This document shows, piece by piece, positions 7,548 through 16,376 of a DNA stretch of 25,247 bases. The position numbers were made by a program, and so were the translations under genes. Every line of letters begins with the position of its first letter. Within the stretch, counting starts at the first letter, position 1. Source of the DNA: an uncultured Clostridiaceae bacterium. GTDB lineage: Bacteria > Bacillota > Clostridia > TANB77 > CAG-508. Where the stretch lies: positions 1-25,247 of the forward strand of contig CATXTS010000014.1 of NCBI GenBank assembly GCA_958402495.1, written 5' to 3'. Below the pieces are notes generated by a model, which did no database searches, was not told the origin of the DNA, and was given only the letters and a program-made list of their open reading frames with translations.

Positions 7548-7585
7548 AAGAGATATAAAAACGGTTTTATGTTCTTATATCTCTT
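7548..7585 (-). terminator. Hairpin at the end of the exopolysaccharide operon
   Basis: AAGAGATATAA (7548-7558) and TTATATCTCTT (7575-7585) pair perfectly over 11 bases. The loop itself holds a smaller AAAAC/GTTTT hairpin. It starts four bases after the stop of the FrhB-like gene. Only a short U run follows, so it is a probable but not ideal terminator. Its stem matches the hairpin at 3824-3852. Confidence 0.55.
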
Positions 7586-7589
7586 CTTT

Positions 7590-8762
7590 CTATTTCTTTA
7601 AAATTTCTTTTATTTTGTATTTTAATCTAGTTGTTATGTTTTTTATTTTAAAAGTCATTGTATATTTTCCATATTTTTTTATTATAGATTCAAATTCCTT
7701 TTCTCTATATTCTTTCCAAAAAGCCTCTCTTTGCGTGTATTTATTTTCTATTGGATGCTTTAATTGTGGATTTTTAATACTTGCTTCTTCTATTGTCTTT
7801 TGTATCGTTTCAATTCTTGCTTGTATATTTTCAAAAATTTCTTTTCCTTTGGTAGTGTTCATCATGACTAGAGAAACACCCTTTTTATCTGCAAATTCTG
7901 GATTTAGTTCATGAATTCCCCAAAAATCTGCTAATGTGATATCTGATGGTCTTTGTGTGCTTGTGTATTGGCAGTTATAACAACAAGGTCTTAAGGCTAA
8001 ATTTGTATAAAATATATTTTTCCATGCCTGGGATAATACACTTTTATCATCTGTCTTTTTATTTGCGTATACTGCTTTTTCATTATGTCCCCATCCCCTA
8101 CTTTTATCCCTATTATAATAACCTACTATTTTAGACTGTTTCTTCTTTTCACAAAATGCAACATATTCTTTAAATAATTGGTTACTTGGTGTTCCATGGC
8201 AGACAATATCGACTAGTAATAAATTTTGTTTATCTATATTTCCCAAAAAGCGGTTCAATCCTGCCACTTGGCAAGGGGTTCCTGAAAATAAAACTTTCCT
8301 TTGCTCTTTTAAATCTATCTTTACCATTTGAAAAGTATCTTGTAAATTGCTTTGTACATATTTTGAGCCTCTACAGGCTTTTAGTTCTTCTTCTGTCTGA
8401 ACTCTTGTATGAACAGCATTAAATTTCTCATTAAATTTCACACCATATACAATACCATTTTGTTCCAATATATAGTGCGCTAATTCTGTAAACATTCCTC
8501 CTGAGGAACTTGCCATTCTTGTAGAATCATCTTTACTTTTTGCAGCATATACTAAAGGATTCTCTAATCTATGATTGATGGAATATCCTCTTTGAAAGGC
8601 ACATATTTTCTGGCAAGCACCACACTGTATACATTTACTTTCGTCAATTACAGGATATAAAAAACCTTCTTCGTCTTCTTGCATGGTGATTGCTTTTGTA
8701 GGACAAATATTTTTACAAGCTGTACATCCACAGCAATCTGCTTTTTCTTTATAAACTTGCAT
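7590..8762 (-). CDS. FrhB/FdhB-like iron-sulfur protein of polysaccharide cluster
   Basis: A 390-residue protein with an N-terminal two-cluster ferredoxin domain and a coenzyme F420 hydrogenase/dehydrogenase beta-subunit-like domain. The 4Fe-4S cysteines are C10-C13-C16-C20 and C44-C47-C50-C54, both in CxxCxxCxxxC(P) form. The catalytic half contains SSSGGMFTELA, GTPCQVAGL, DIVCHGTPS and a further cysteine group RPCCYNCQY. The last 30 residues are basic. Members of this family beside pyruvyl transferase genes are common in capsule clusters and are thought to supply a redox step on the glycan or its precursor, but the reaction is not established. It lies 16 bases downstream of the pyruvyl transferase gene and is last in the long operon. 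Confidence 0.88.
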   Translation of the reverse strand: MQVYKEKADCCGCTACKNICPTKAITMQEDEEGFLYPVIDESKCIQCGACQKICAFQRGYSINHRLENPLVYAAKSKDDSTRMASSSGGMFTELAHYILEQNGIVYGVKFNEKFNAVHTRVQTEEELKACRGSKYVQSNLQDTFQMVKIDLKEQRKVLFSGTPCQVAGLNRFLGNIDKQNLLLVDIVCHGTPSNQLFKEYVAFCEKKKQSKIVGYYNRDKSRGWGHNEKAVYANKKTDDKSVLSQAWKNIFYTNLALRPCCYNCQYTSTQRPSDITLADFWGIHELNPEFADKKGVSLVMMNTTKGKEIFENIQARIETIQKTIEEASIKNPQLKHPIENKYTQREAFWKEYREKEFESIIKKYGKYTMTFKIKNITTRLKYKIKEILKK

Positions 8763-8778
8763 ATTCCTTCTTCTTTCT

Positions 8779-9888
8779 TTATCTTTTCATTGCTTCCTTT
8801 AAAAAATGTATAGAAGCCTTTCTTTCTTCTTGTATATGAGATTTTGCTTTATCAAAGTCGATTTTATCTTTTATATTTATGTCTTCTATGGTAGCGATAC
8901 ATCTATTTTCTAAATGTGTTAATTTTAAAATATTTTCTATTCTAGAATTTACCCCTTTTGCTGCAACTGTATAGAATTTCTTTTCTAATAAAATAGAAAA
9001 TATGGTTCCATGAAAAGAATTAGTTACAACAAATTCTGCTTGATCTATTAGTCCTATAAATTCTTCTGGTCCTATATCGGCAATTTGTTTATGTCCTATT
9101 TTTAAAATTTTCTTTTCATAACAAAGTTCTAATATTGGCATATCCAGTGTTTTGGCTATTTTTTTCGCCATTTGTAATAAAATTTTGTTTTCTGCTAGTG
9201 TATATACTAAAATGTAATGGTCATAAGGTACTGCTTTTTCTATTTTTCGGTATTTATCTATATCTATTAATAAGGTAGGATCTATTACTTTATAGATAGT
9301 TTTATCTGTAAACTGTTTTGCATATTCTTGCAAAGCTTCTTCTCTTACAGAAAGATAATCAAATTGTTTTACATATTCTTCAAACTTTTTTTCTTCTATT
9401 TCTGGTAATTTTTTAATTCCCATACTAGCTGCATAAGCAATCTTAGTCGCTTTTGTTTGAAAATTAGCAAAATAAACTTTATCTAATCCTCCCGTTAAAT
9501 TAGGGTTCCAGATTTGGTCACTTCCACAGATAATAAAGTCAAGGTCTAATTTTTCTATTTCCTCTGCTTCATAAATTTTGGGTTTGTCTTGCACTATTTG
9601 TTGTATAAATCTATTGAACTTTTCATATTTTCTTTTATAGGCTAAATAGCGATATGGCATCTGTAGCAAAGACATCCCATATTTAATTGCTGATTTAAAG
9701 TGATGTACTTGGATAGTTGGTAAAGCCTTTGGAGGATATTGTTTTTCTATATTTTTATTAATATAATTAATAACTTCTACTTGATAACCTTGTTCTTCTA
9801 TATATTCTTTTAATGCATATAATTGCATTTGTGCACCCCAATTATGTGCATTTTGAAAAGTTAATATACCTACTTTTTGCTTGTCCAT
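8779..9888 (-). CDS. Polysaccharide pyruvyl transferase
   Basis: A 369-residue cytosolic enzyme of PF04230, which adds a pyruvate ketal from phosphoenolpyruvate to a sugar of a surface polysaccharide. The N-terminus GILTFQNAHNWGAQMQLYAL is characteristic. CGSDQIWNP lies around residue 118 and TNSFHGTIFSI around residue 290, both standard family motifs. Length is normal and no membrane segment is seen. It sits between the Wzx-like flippase and the FrhB-like protein in the same operon, with a 32-base gap upstream. The context suggests the repeat unit is pyruvylated before export. The exact sugar cannot be inferred. Confidence 0.92.
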   Translation of the reverse strand: MDKQKVGILTFQNAHNWGAQMQLYALKEYIEEQGYQVEVINYINKNIEKQYPPKALPTIQVHHFKSAIKYGMSLLQMPYRYLAYKRKYEKFNRFIQQIVQDKPKIYEAEEIEKLDLDFIICGSDQIWNPNLTGGLDKVYFANFQTKATKIAYAASMGIKKLPEIEEKKFEEYVKQFDYLSVREEALQEYAKQFTDKTIYKVIDPTLLIDIDKYRKIEKAVPYDHYILVYTLAENKILLQMAKKIAKTLDMPILELCYEKKILKIGHKQIADIGPEEFIGLIDQAEFVVTNSFHGTIFSILLEKKFYTVAAKGVNSRIENILKLTHLENRCIATIEDINIKDKIDFDKAKSHIQEERKASIHFLKEAMKR

Positions 9889-9920
9889 TTTCTTTCCCTC
9901 TCTATTCTTCCTATACTTTT

Positions 9921-11483
9921 TTATTCTAATTTCAATTTCGATTTTACGATATGGATAAGTTCTCCTTTTTCCTTTTTATTTAATAAAAGAATAAAATTCA
10001 TTACCAACCCTAATATTCCAAAAGCTATACATGCACCGATTAATGACATCCAACCATTTATAAGAATGATTGGTTTTAAAACAAAAAATACGCCTATCAT
10101 GATAACCGTCGTCATGATATATCTCATGATTAATGGATAAAAAGTGGTATATTTTATTCTAAGGCACTTGGCTGTATAGATTGGCACAAAAATAAAGTTA
10201 AATAGTAAAGTTGTAATGGCACTAACCCCTGCTACAGCATATATACCAATGGATGTTGTTTGAATAATCAAATAGACAACTATCACATTAAAAATACCTA
10301 TGATAACTCTAAAAATTGCATCTAATTTTATTTTATTGGTTATTGTATAAATATAATACATAGGGGTGATTACACCAGATAAGATAACACCTTGTACTGT
10401 CAATATGGTTAATATGTATAGTAAAAAGCTATCTTCTGTTGGCTGCCATAATTTATAAAAGGCTTGTCCAAAGACAATGATAAAAGCAAATGGTATATTG
10501 GTAAACATACCAGATATTTTCATAGATGTTTTTAAACTTTCTACTAATTTTCTAATTTGCCTTTTTGCATAATATTTTATTAATTGTGGCTGAAAAATAG
10601 AAGATATTGTAGATAATATACTACCAAATGTTGTACTAATTGTTTTTACAATAGCTAGTTGTCCCATAGAGGTTGGACTAATCATTAAATTACAAATGAT
10701 TAAATCTAGTCCATCTGTTAGTAATTGTCCTAATCTAGTGATGGTATTCCAAATTCCAGAAGCAATTAAGACCTTTATTTTCTTTAAAGAAAAGTATTCT
10801 TTTCTAACTTTAATTCGTGGTAATAGTTTTTTTGTAAAATAGATATCGACTACTAAAATAAAAATAGAACTTACTAAAGCTGCTAATCCTACGTAAAAAA
10901 CAGATGGCTTTAAGCAAGAAAATGTAGCTATAAGGATGCCTACACGTATAATGTAAGATTGTATAGTTTTAATGGAAGATAAATATAATTTATTGGTTGC
11001 AAATGTAGAAATACTATATACAGAGTCGATAATAGTTACAAAAAAGTTCAAAAATACCAAAGAAAATAAAAGTTTTACATCTTTTAAAATTTCTATTGGC
11101 ACATTTAGTATGTTTTCTAAATAATAAATCATACATATAGCCGGTATGATTAAAACTAAAATAATCACTATATTGGCTATTAAAACTGAGTTAAAATAAC
11201 TATTGGCTTCTTTTTCATTATTCTTATGTATTTCGATTGTAATAAATCTAGAAGCCATGGAGTTTAAAGCAATCGTCAATATCGTTGCATAATTTACAAA
11301 GTTATTAGCTAAAGAAACAAATCCATAAGCCTCTGTTCCTAATGTTTTTGTTAAATAAGGGGCTAATAGAAAGTTGATACCCAAGTTTATAACAAAACAT
11401 AATAAGGTAGCTGCCATATTAATGGCTAATTGCTTTCTATCACTTAATTTATTTTCTCCACTTACTATTTGTTTTATGTTCAT
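9921..11483 (-). CDS. Wzx-like polysaccharide flippase
   Basis: A 520-residue multi-pass membrane protein of the MATE/MVF (PST) superfamily that flips undecaprenyl-linked repeat units across the membrane. The N-terminal half shows family patterns such as NFLLAPYLTKTLGTEAYGFVSL and ALNSMASRFI. About 12-14 hydrophobic helices are spread over the whole length, with a basic C-terminus. I start at the ATG at 11483, since AAGGG lies six bases upstream; a GTG at 11504 is the alternative. It follows the frameshifted GT4 gene and precedes the pyruvyl transferase. Confidence 0.92.
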   Translation of the reverse strand: MNIKQIVSGENKLSDRKQLAINMAATLLCFVINLGINFLLAPYLTKTLGTEAYGFVSLANNFVNYATILTIALNSMASRFITIEIHKNNEKEANSYFNSVLIANIVIILVLIIPAICMIYYLENILNVPIEILKDVKLLFSLVFLNFFVTIIDSVYSISTFATNKLYLSSIKTIQSYIIRVGILIATFSCLKPSVFYVGLAALVSSIFILVVDIYFTKKLLPRIKVRKEYFSLKKIKVLIASGIWNTITRLGQLLTDGLDLIICNLMISPTSMGQLAIVKTISTTFGSILSTISSIFQPQLIKYYAKRQIRKLVESLKTSMKISGMFTNIPFAFIIVFGQAFYKLWQPTEDSFLLYILTILTVQGVILSGVITPMYYIYTITNKIKLDAIFRVIIGIFNVIVVYLIIQTTSIGIYAVAGVSAITTLLFNFIFVPIYTAKCLRIKYTTFYPLIMRYIMTTVIMIGVFFVLKPIILINGWMSLIGACIAFGILGLVMNFILLLNKKEKGELIHIVKSKLKLE

Positions 11484-11506
11484 TTTTTCCCTTTCTGCTA
11501 TCACTT

Positions 11507-12743
11507 CTAGGATATATGATAGTTTTCATTTTGTTCTTGCCCATTTATATTTTCTAATACCTTACAAAATTGTTGATAATAGGCTTCTTTACTAAATTGT
11601 TTTGCTCTTTCATACCCCTGCATTTTCATTTGATTATACTTTTGGCTATTCGTTTTCAAATCTATTATTTCTTTAGCTATATTCTCTATTAATTGGTTGT
11701 CTCTTTGTATAATGTTGGTAGCCGTCTGATTGACATATTCTATCATTCCGCCAGAATTCGTTACGATTAATGGGGTTTTTGTAATCATGGCTTCTATACA
11801 TACTAAACCGTGCGGCTTCTTCCCATAAAGAAGGTACTACCATTATATCTGCAGATTTATAATACTTATATAGCTGTGCATTATCCACATAGCCTGTAAA
11901 TTGGATTCTTTGTTTATCTTGTTTTGCCATTTTTTTGATTTCTTTCAAATATGCACTATTCTGACCGATTGCAAAATTGGGACTTCCAACAATTAATAAT
12001 TTAACCGTTTTATCTACTATTTGTTGCATGGCTTGTACTAATTCTTTTACGCCTTTTACTTGTGTAATTCTTCCACAATACAAGACTACAAAGTCTTCTT
12101 TGTTTAAATGATAGTTTTCTCTTATTTTTTGTCTTTCTTCTTCTGCTATTTCTTTATCAAATTTAGAAAGGTCAATTCCATTCATTAAAACTTTGACATC
12201 TTTTTCTTGTTTATCCGTAGAAGTTTTAAGCCACTGTTTTTTTACAAAATCACTAATGGCTATTATCGTTCCAAAACAAGCATCTATTTGTTCCTCTGCT
12301 AGTCTATGATAATGTATATGAGCAATCAGCTGTTCTTTTTCATATTGGCTATGTTTTAATAATTGGTTAAAACATCTTTCTTCTGATCCTTCTGCTAAAA
12401 TATAGTCAAAACTATGTTCTTTTATTATTTCAAACGCTTTTTTATAATAATATGGTACTATATTATCATTTTTTGTAATTTTTCGCATAGCTCTTTTTAT
12501 AAAATCTAGACTATTTCCTAGTTTTGTTTTTTTAATATAGATAAAGTTGGTAGAAGGATATTGTTTGCTCATCTTTTCTGCATCTTTATCATAAATAGAA
12601 ATAACGGTTAACTTTAATTTTTTTTCTTTTTCATTACAAGCTACTAAATTAGTAATTAAAGTTTCAATTGCACCACCTTTTACATTTGGTATGGGCAATA
12701 TTAGCGGTGCAAATAGACAAATGTTTTTTACTTTTTCATTCAT
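11507..12743 (-). pseudogene. Family 4 glycosyltransferase broken by a frameshift
   Basis: Two overlapping frames together make one normal GT4 enzyme of about 410 residues. The upstream part (from 12743) has the N-terminal GGAIETLITNLV segment, VKVLMNGIDLSKF, VLYCGRITQVKGVKELV and ADIMVVPSLWEEAA. It then runs into nonsense and stops at 11673. The correct continuation, GLVCIEAMITKTPLIVTNSGG, is in the neighbouring frame and ends at 11507. Removing one base, for example the C at 11810 on the minus strand, restores EAAGLVCIE, the catalytic EX7E motif. The break lies within 11808-11816. I see no slippery heptamer, so a programmed shift is unlikely; a real mutation or a sequence error is more likely. 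The start overlaps the end region of the upstream GT2 gene (3-base gap) and takes its ribosome site from that gene's last codons. If truncated, the product lacks the donor-binding C-terminus. Confidence 0.9.
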
Positions 12744-12746
12744 TTC

Positions 12747-13712
12747 TTATTCTTCCTTTTTTAATAAATACCTTGCACATAAGTTAGGAAATCGACTGGC
12801 TAATTTCAACTTTAACTTTACTTTTTTTCCCATTTTTTCATTATCAAGAATTTTTTTACTTACTTCTCTAAATTCGGTTAATAACTGTTTTTCTAATGTT
12901 TTTTCTCCAATGTATTTTTTTACATTGGCATAGGCTTTTATTAATTCATGGCTATATTTTATATAGGTCAATCTGTATAAATCCTCTTCTTCCCTTTCCT
13001 TAAAAAAAGTTAATCTTTCTTTTAAGGCGGTTAATATATCTAATCTTTTTTTTGTATACGCTTTTTTGGTAATACTGTTTGGAGTTTGATAATAGGCATA
13101 TAGTATTTCATCTGTAACAACCACTTTTTGTGTTTTATATAATAGTTGATAAGTGGTTGCCTCATCTTCATGAATTCTTCCTTTTGGATATATAACCCCT
13201 TCCCATAAACTTTTTAAATACAATTTATTCCAAGCAACGACTTCTATTTCAGTTTTTGGATTATACATTTGATATAATAATTCTTTTCCAGTATATACTT
13301 GCACATTTGGTTTACTTGATAAAACTTCTGGTTCTAAACTATATACTTTTTGATAATGGCAAATGGCTATTTCTGCTTGGTAGTTTTTACATAACTGATA
13401 TAAGTTTTCTATATAATTTGGCATGACATAATCGTCAGCATCTATAAAAGCAATATAGGTACCTTTTGCTATTTCTATACCTGCATTTCTAGCATCACTC
13501 AACCCACCATTTGATTTATGAATGACTTGTATACGCACATCTTTTTTGGCATATGCATCACATATCTTACCACAGTTATCAGGAGAGCCATCTTCTACCA
13601 ATATAATTTCTATTTGTTTATAGGTCTGCTTTCTTATAGAATCAATACATCTTTCTAGATAGGCTTCCACTTTATAGATGGGAACGACTATACTAATTAG
13701 TTCATTTTCCAT
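12747..13712 (-). CDS. Family 2 glycosyltransferase
   Basis: A 321-residue GT2 enzyme. Signatures are SIVVPIYKVEAYLERC at the N-terminus, the nucleotide-binding VEDGSPDN (39-46), NGGLSDARNAG (68-78) and the metal-binding DADD (91-94). The C-terminal half is basic and lacks clear membrane helices. GAGAGG precedes the start at 13712 by seven bases. It is one of the repeat-unit assembly enzymes of the exopolysaccharide operon; donor and linkage cannot be told from sequence. Confidence 0.92.
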   Translation of the reverse strand: MENELISIVVPIYKVEAYLERCIDSIRKQTYKQIEIILVEDGSPDNCGKICDAYAKKDVRIQVIHKSNGGLSDARNAGIEIAKGTYIAFIDADDYVMPNYIENLYQLCKNYQAEIAICHYQKVYSLEPEVLSSKPNVQVYTGKELLYQMYNPKTEIEVVAWNKLYLKSLWEGVIYPKGRIHEDEATTYQLLYKTQKVVVTDEILYAYYQTPNSITKKAYTKKRLDILTALKERLTFFKEREEEDLYRLTYIKYSHELIKAYANVKKYIGEKTLEKQLLTEFREVSKKILDNEKMGKKVKLKLKLASRFPNLCARYLLKKEE

Positions 13713-13743
13713 GAGAATCCTCTCTTACTTTTCTAACATGTTT

Positions 13744-14949
13744 TTATTTTTTTATATAGGATAGTTCATGAAAGTCACTTAAAATAAGTCCATATAGTGC
13801 CCAATTAATCGGACTTGGGAAATGACTTCCTGTGAATTGGTATATCACTAAAAATACAAATAATCCCCATTTTAATAAAGATTTGCTTTTGATGCAGGCT
13901 TTTAACAACATAGTTAATAAAATGCCTAAATACACAATACCAAATAGACCAGTTTCTATCCAGAAATAGATAAAAGAATTGACAACAACCGTAACTAAAT
14001 TTAAGTCTGCATATCTAGAAATAAAAGATTCTGTATTAATATTTCCAAATCCACATCCTACTAAAGAATATTCGCTTAAGCTCCTTCTAAATATTTCAAA
14101 ACTAACCCCTACTCTGTAATTATTAGAACTATCTTGTCCTGTTAGGGTGTCTATCACTCTCATAGCTATGGGGTTTTCTATAACCACTAAAAGAATACAA
14201 ATGATGATAAATATGACAAAACCGATAGCATATACAATTGCCTTTTTCTTCGTTGGTTTATAAAAGAATTCAAAGGCAAGCATGGCAATAACTGCAGCTA
14301 TTAATACGCAAATAGCACCCATTGGTTTTGCAAAATATAAAGTTAATACATTAGTGGCTATATAGAATAAGAGTATTTTCCTATCTTTCATAGTTTTAGA
14401 AATTAATAGAAATCCTAATAAAACAATGATAATGATAGAAATATGAAAGCCTAATTCACTTGGTTCCAAGTAAAAAAGTCTTAATCTCGTTTTAGAATAT
14501 CCATTAATAACATCATTTAATCTCCATAAGAAAGAGCTTTTTCCTATGGTAATAGCCACTAGCGTAAAAAATAAATTTATCCATGTAAAATATTTAGCAA
14601 TCTTAAGAAAATTAATTTTCTGAAAGTTATCCTTTACATACAACATAACGGCTATACATATCGCAATTTTTATAACATTTACTACTAATTTTAAAATAGA
14701 TAATTCTTTTAATATGACAATTTGAAATAAGGCATATAAAAATAAGGGTATCACATAAGTTAAATACTTTTTTATTTTATCCTTATTTTTTATATTTTTA
14801 AAAAGATAAAAAATCCCCACTAAATAAAAAGGATCTAAATTTCCTCCTAAAGTAGATTGATATTTTTCTGATATAAATTTCGCACTTTGCTTAAAAAACA
14901 ATACGATTGCCACGAGAATTTCTTTTATGTCTTGTTTTACTTTCTGCAA
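13744..14949 (-). CDS. Wzy-like polysaccharide polymerase
   Basis: A 401-residue, very hydrophobic protein with roughly ten to twelve membrane helices and one long extracytoplasmic loop around residues 265-310 (GQDSSNNYRVGVSFEIF, then GCGFGNINTESFI). This layout and the conserved-looking loop fit O-antigen polymerase/ligase (Wzy/WaaL) proteins, which join repeat units outside the membrane. Sequence conservation in the family is low, so the call rests on topology and context: the cluster has a flippase and an initiator and otherwise lacks a polymerase. Translation starts at TTG (14949), supported by AGGAGG nine bases upstream. The gene overlaps the preceding GT4 gene by 13 bases, suggesting coupling. 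Confidence 0.82.
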   Translation of the reverse strand: MQKVKQDIKEILVAIVLFFKQSAKFISEKYQSTLGGNLDPFYLVGIFYLFKNIKNKDKIKKYLTYVIPLFLYALFQIVILKELSILKLVVNVIKIAICIAVMLYVKDNFQKINFLKIAKYFTWINLFFTLVAITIGKSSFLWRLNDVINGYSKTRLRLFYLEPSELGFHISIIIIVLLGFLLISKTMKDRKILLFYIATNVLTLYFAKPMGAICVLIAAVIAMLAFEFFYKPTKKKAIVYAIGFVIFIIICILLVVIENPIAMRVIDTLTGQDSSNNYRVGVSFEIFRRSLSEYSLVGCGFGNINTESFISRYADLNLVTVVVNSFIYFWIETGLFGIVYLGILLTMLLKACIKSKSLLKWGLFVFLVIYQFTGSHFPSPINWALYGLILSDFHELSYIKK

Positions 14950-16292
14950 TCTTTTTCTCCTCCTTTTTCTGCATCTTCGTATAAAGCTTTTATTTGTTTT
15001 GCATGTTCTTCTACATTAAAAATCAAGTTTTTCTCTTCTAATATGTTCTGATTCCATTCTTCTATTTTAGATGGATTTTCTATTATTTCCTCTAATTTCT
15101 TTTCTAACTCTTTTCCATTTGAAAAGATATAACCCGTTCTATTTTGTTTTACTAAGTAAGAGGCTCCTACATTTTCTGATAATATCACTGGCGTTCCATG
15201 TGCTAAAGCCTCTAGTACCACAAATCCAAAAGTTTCCTTCCATAGACTGGGTACTATTAACACATCCATATTTTCAAATACAGCCTCTATTTGTGAATAG
15301 CTGTATGGCTCTTGTATACACATATAGTCTTCTGTTTGATTTGGCTGAAAATACAAATTTAATTTCCACTTTTCTTTGTTTGGTATTTTATCTAAAATTT
15401 GTTTTAAGAAATAATAGCCTTTTTCTTGACTTTGTGCTCCTAAATAAGCAAATTGAATAGGCGCTCTTGTACGTTTTTTTATTCTTTTGTCTTCAATCTG
15501 TTCATGTGTAATAGGAATTACTTTTCCTGCCTTTATTTTTATATGGCTATAAAATGTTTCCATGGTCATTTGGCTATTAAAGTGGAAAATATCTACCATA
15601 GCAAATAAATGATTATAATAATTTTTCAAAGGTGCATAATCTATAGTGGCTTTACAGGTGTTTACTACTTCTTGCTTATCTTTAGAGATTTTTGCTTTCT
15701 GCTGCTTTCTTAATAATTTTATAGCTTTTGTATCTTTTCCCACTTTATATAAATGACTTTGTAATAGTAGTATCTTTTGGGAGCTTAATGCATTTTGACA
15801 ACATTTGCTACATGCTTCATTACAATATCCTTTACAAATTTCATTTTTCATATTATAAAGACTTACTTTTGGGCAAAGTCCGAAATAGTCATGTGTTGTA
15901 TATATAATTCTTATATGTTTCTTCTTGGCTTCTTCTATAAATTCCTTTGGTAATCCCATCCAAGTATGAATATGTATCACATCTGGACCTATTGTTTCTA
16001 AAAATTTTTTATAAATTTCTTTATTTTTCTCTTGCGTATAGGCATTTATATCTATAATTCCTTCTAATAAAGGTACTGGCATGGGATTGATTAGTTCATA
16101 GATATGAATATTGTCTAATTTTTTATTGGGGACAATTTTGTCTTTTTTATGGATTACCCCTATTTTTCCTGGGTAGAGTAAATAGACTTCATCTGCTTGT
16201 CTAGTCTGTTCCTTCATTAAATCTACACTGTATTTAGTTAAACCGCCTGACCTATAGGGCGGAATTCCTAAACTATAATGTAATATCTTCAT
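14937..16292 (-). CDS. Family 4 glycosyltransferase with cysteine-rich insert
   Basis: A 451-residue GT-B-fold retaining glycosyltransferase. The N-terminal acceptor domain has PPYRSGGLTKYSVDLM and VIHIHTWMGLP. The C-terminal donor domain has FAYLGAQSQEKGYYFL and PSLWKETFGFVVLEA, with the EX7E pair at 353 and 361. A cysteine-rich stretch lies in the acceptor domain: C140, C153, C157, C161, C164 and C165, following THDYFGLCP. A similar cysteine cluster occurs in some other GT4 proteins, and may bind zinc. It follows the DUF1972 glycosyltransferase by 58 bases and overlaps the Wzy start. AAGGA lies about 12 bases before the ATG. Confidence 0.92.
   Translation of the reverse strand: MKILHYSLGIPPYRSGGLTKYSVDLMKEQTRQADEVYLLYPGKIGVIHKKDKIVPNKKLDNIHIYELINPMPVPLLEGIIDINAYTQEKNKEIYKKFLETIGPDVIHIHTWMGLPKEFIEEAKKKHIRIIYTTHDYFGLCPKVSLYNMKNEICKGYCNEACSKCCQNALSSQKILLLQSHLYKVGKDTKAIKLLRKQQKAKISKDKQEVVNTCKATIDYAPLKNYYNHLFAMVDIFHFNSQMTMETFYSHIKIKAGKVIPITHEQIEDKRIKKRTRAPIQFAYLGAQSQEKGYYFLKQILDKIPNKEKWKLNLYFQPNQTEDYMCIQEPYSYSQIEAVFENMDVLIVPSLWKETFGFVVLEALAHGTPVILSENVGASYLVKQNRTGYIFSNGKELEKKLEEIIENPSKIEEWNQNILEEKNLIFNVEEHAKQIKALYEDAEKGGEKDCRK
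14959..14964 (-). promoter_or_regulatory. Ribosome binding site setting the TTG start of wzy
   Basis: AGGAGG on the minus strand lies nine bases before the TTG at 14949. No ATG is available in frame nearby, and the site is inside the end of the GT4 gene, pointing to coupled translation. Confidence 0.7.
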
Positions 16293-16349
16293 TCTTTAAT
16301 CCATTCCTTCTCATTATTTTCACTTTAAAGAAAATGACTTCTTGTTTTA

Positions 16350-16376
16350 CCTATGAAAGAAATAACTTTTCATAGG
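16350..16376 (-). other. Hairpin around a stop codon inside the operon
   Basis: CCTATGAAA (16350-16358) pairs with TTTCATAGG (16368-16376). It spans the stop codon (16351-16353) and last codons of the DUF1972 glycosyltransferase. No U run follows, and the operon appears to continue, so it is not an obvious terminator; it could mark an RNA processing or pausing site. Confidence 0.4.

Noticed and set aside
7543..7914. Plus-strand open frame of 123 codons rich in Phe, Ile and Ser
   Set aside because: It is antisense to the FrhB-like gene, whose iron-sulfur motifs are unmistakable; no ribosome site precedes it. Composition is what the complement of a Lys/Glu-rich gene gives.
11804..11820. Programmed ribosomal frameshift in the GT4 gene
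   Set aside because: No slippery heptamer or downstream pseudoknot is visible at the switch point, and GT4 genes are not known for it; mutation or sequence error is simpler.
15071..15460. Plus-strand open frame of 129 codons opposite the GT4 gene
   Set aside because: Opposite strand of the donor-binding domain with the EX7E motif; no independent signals.
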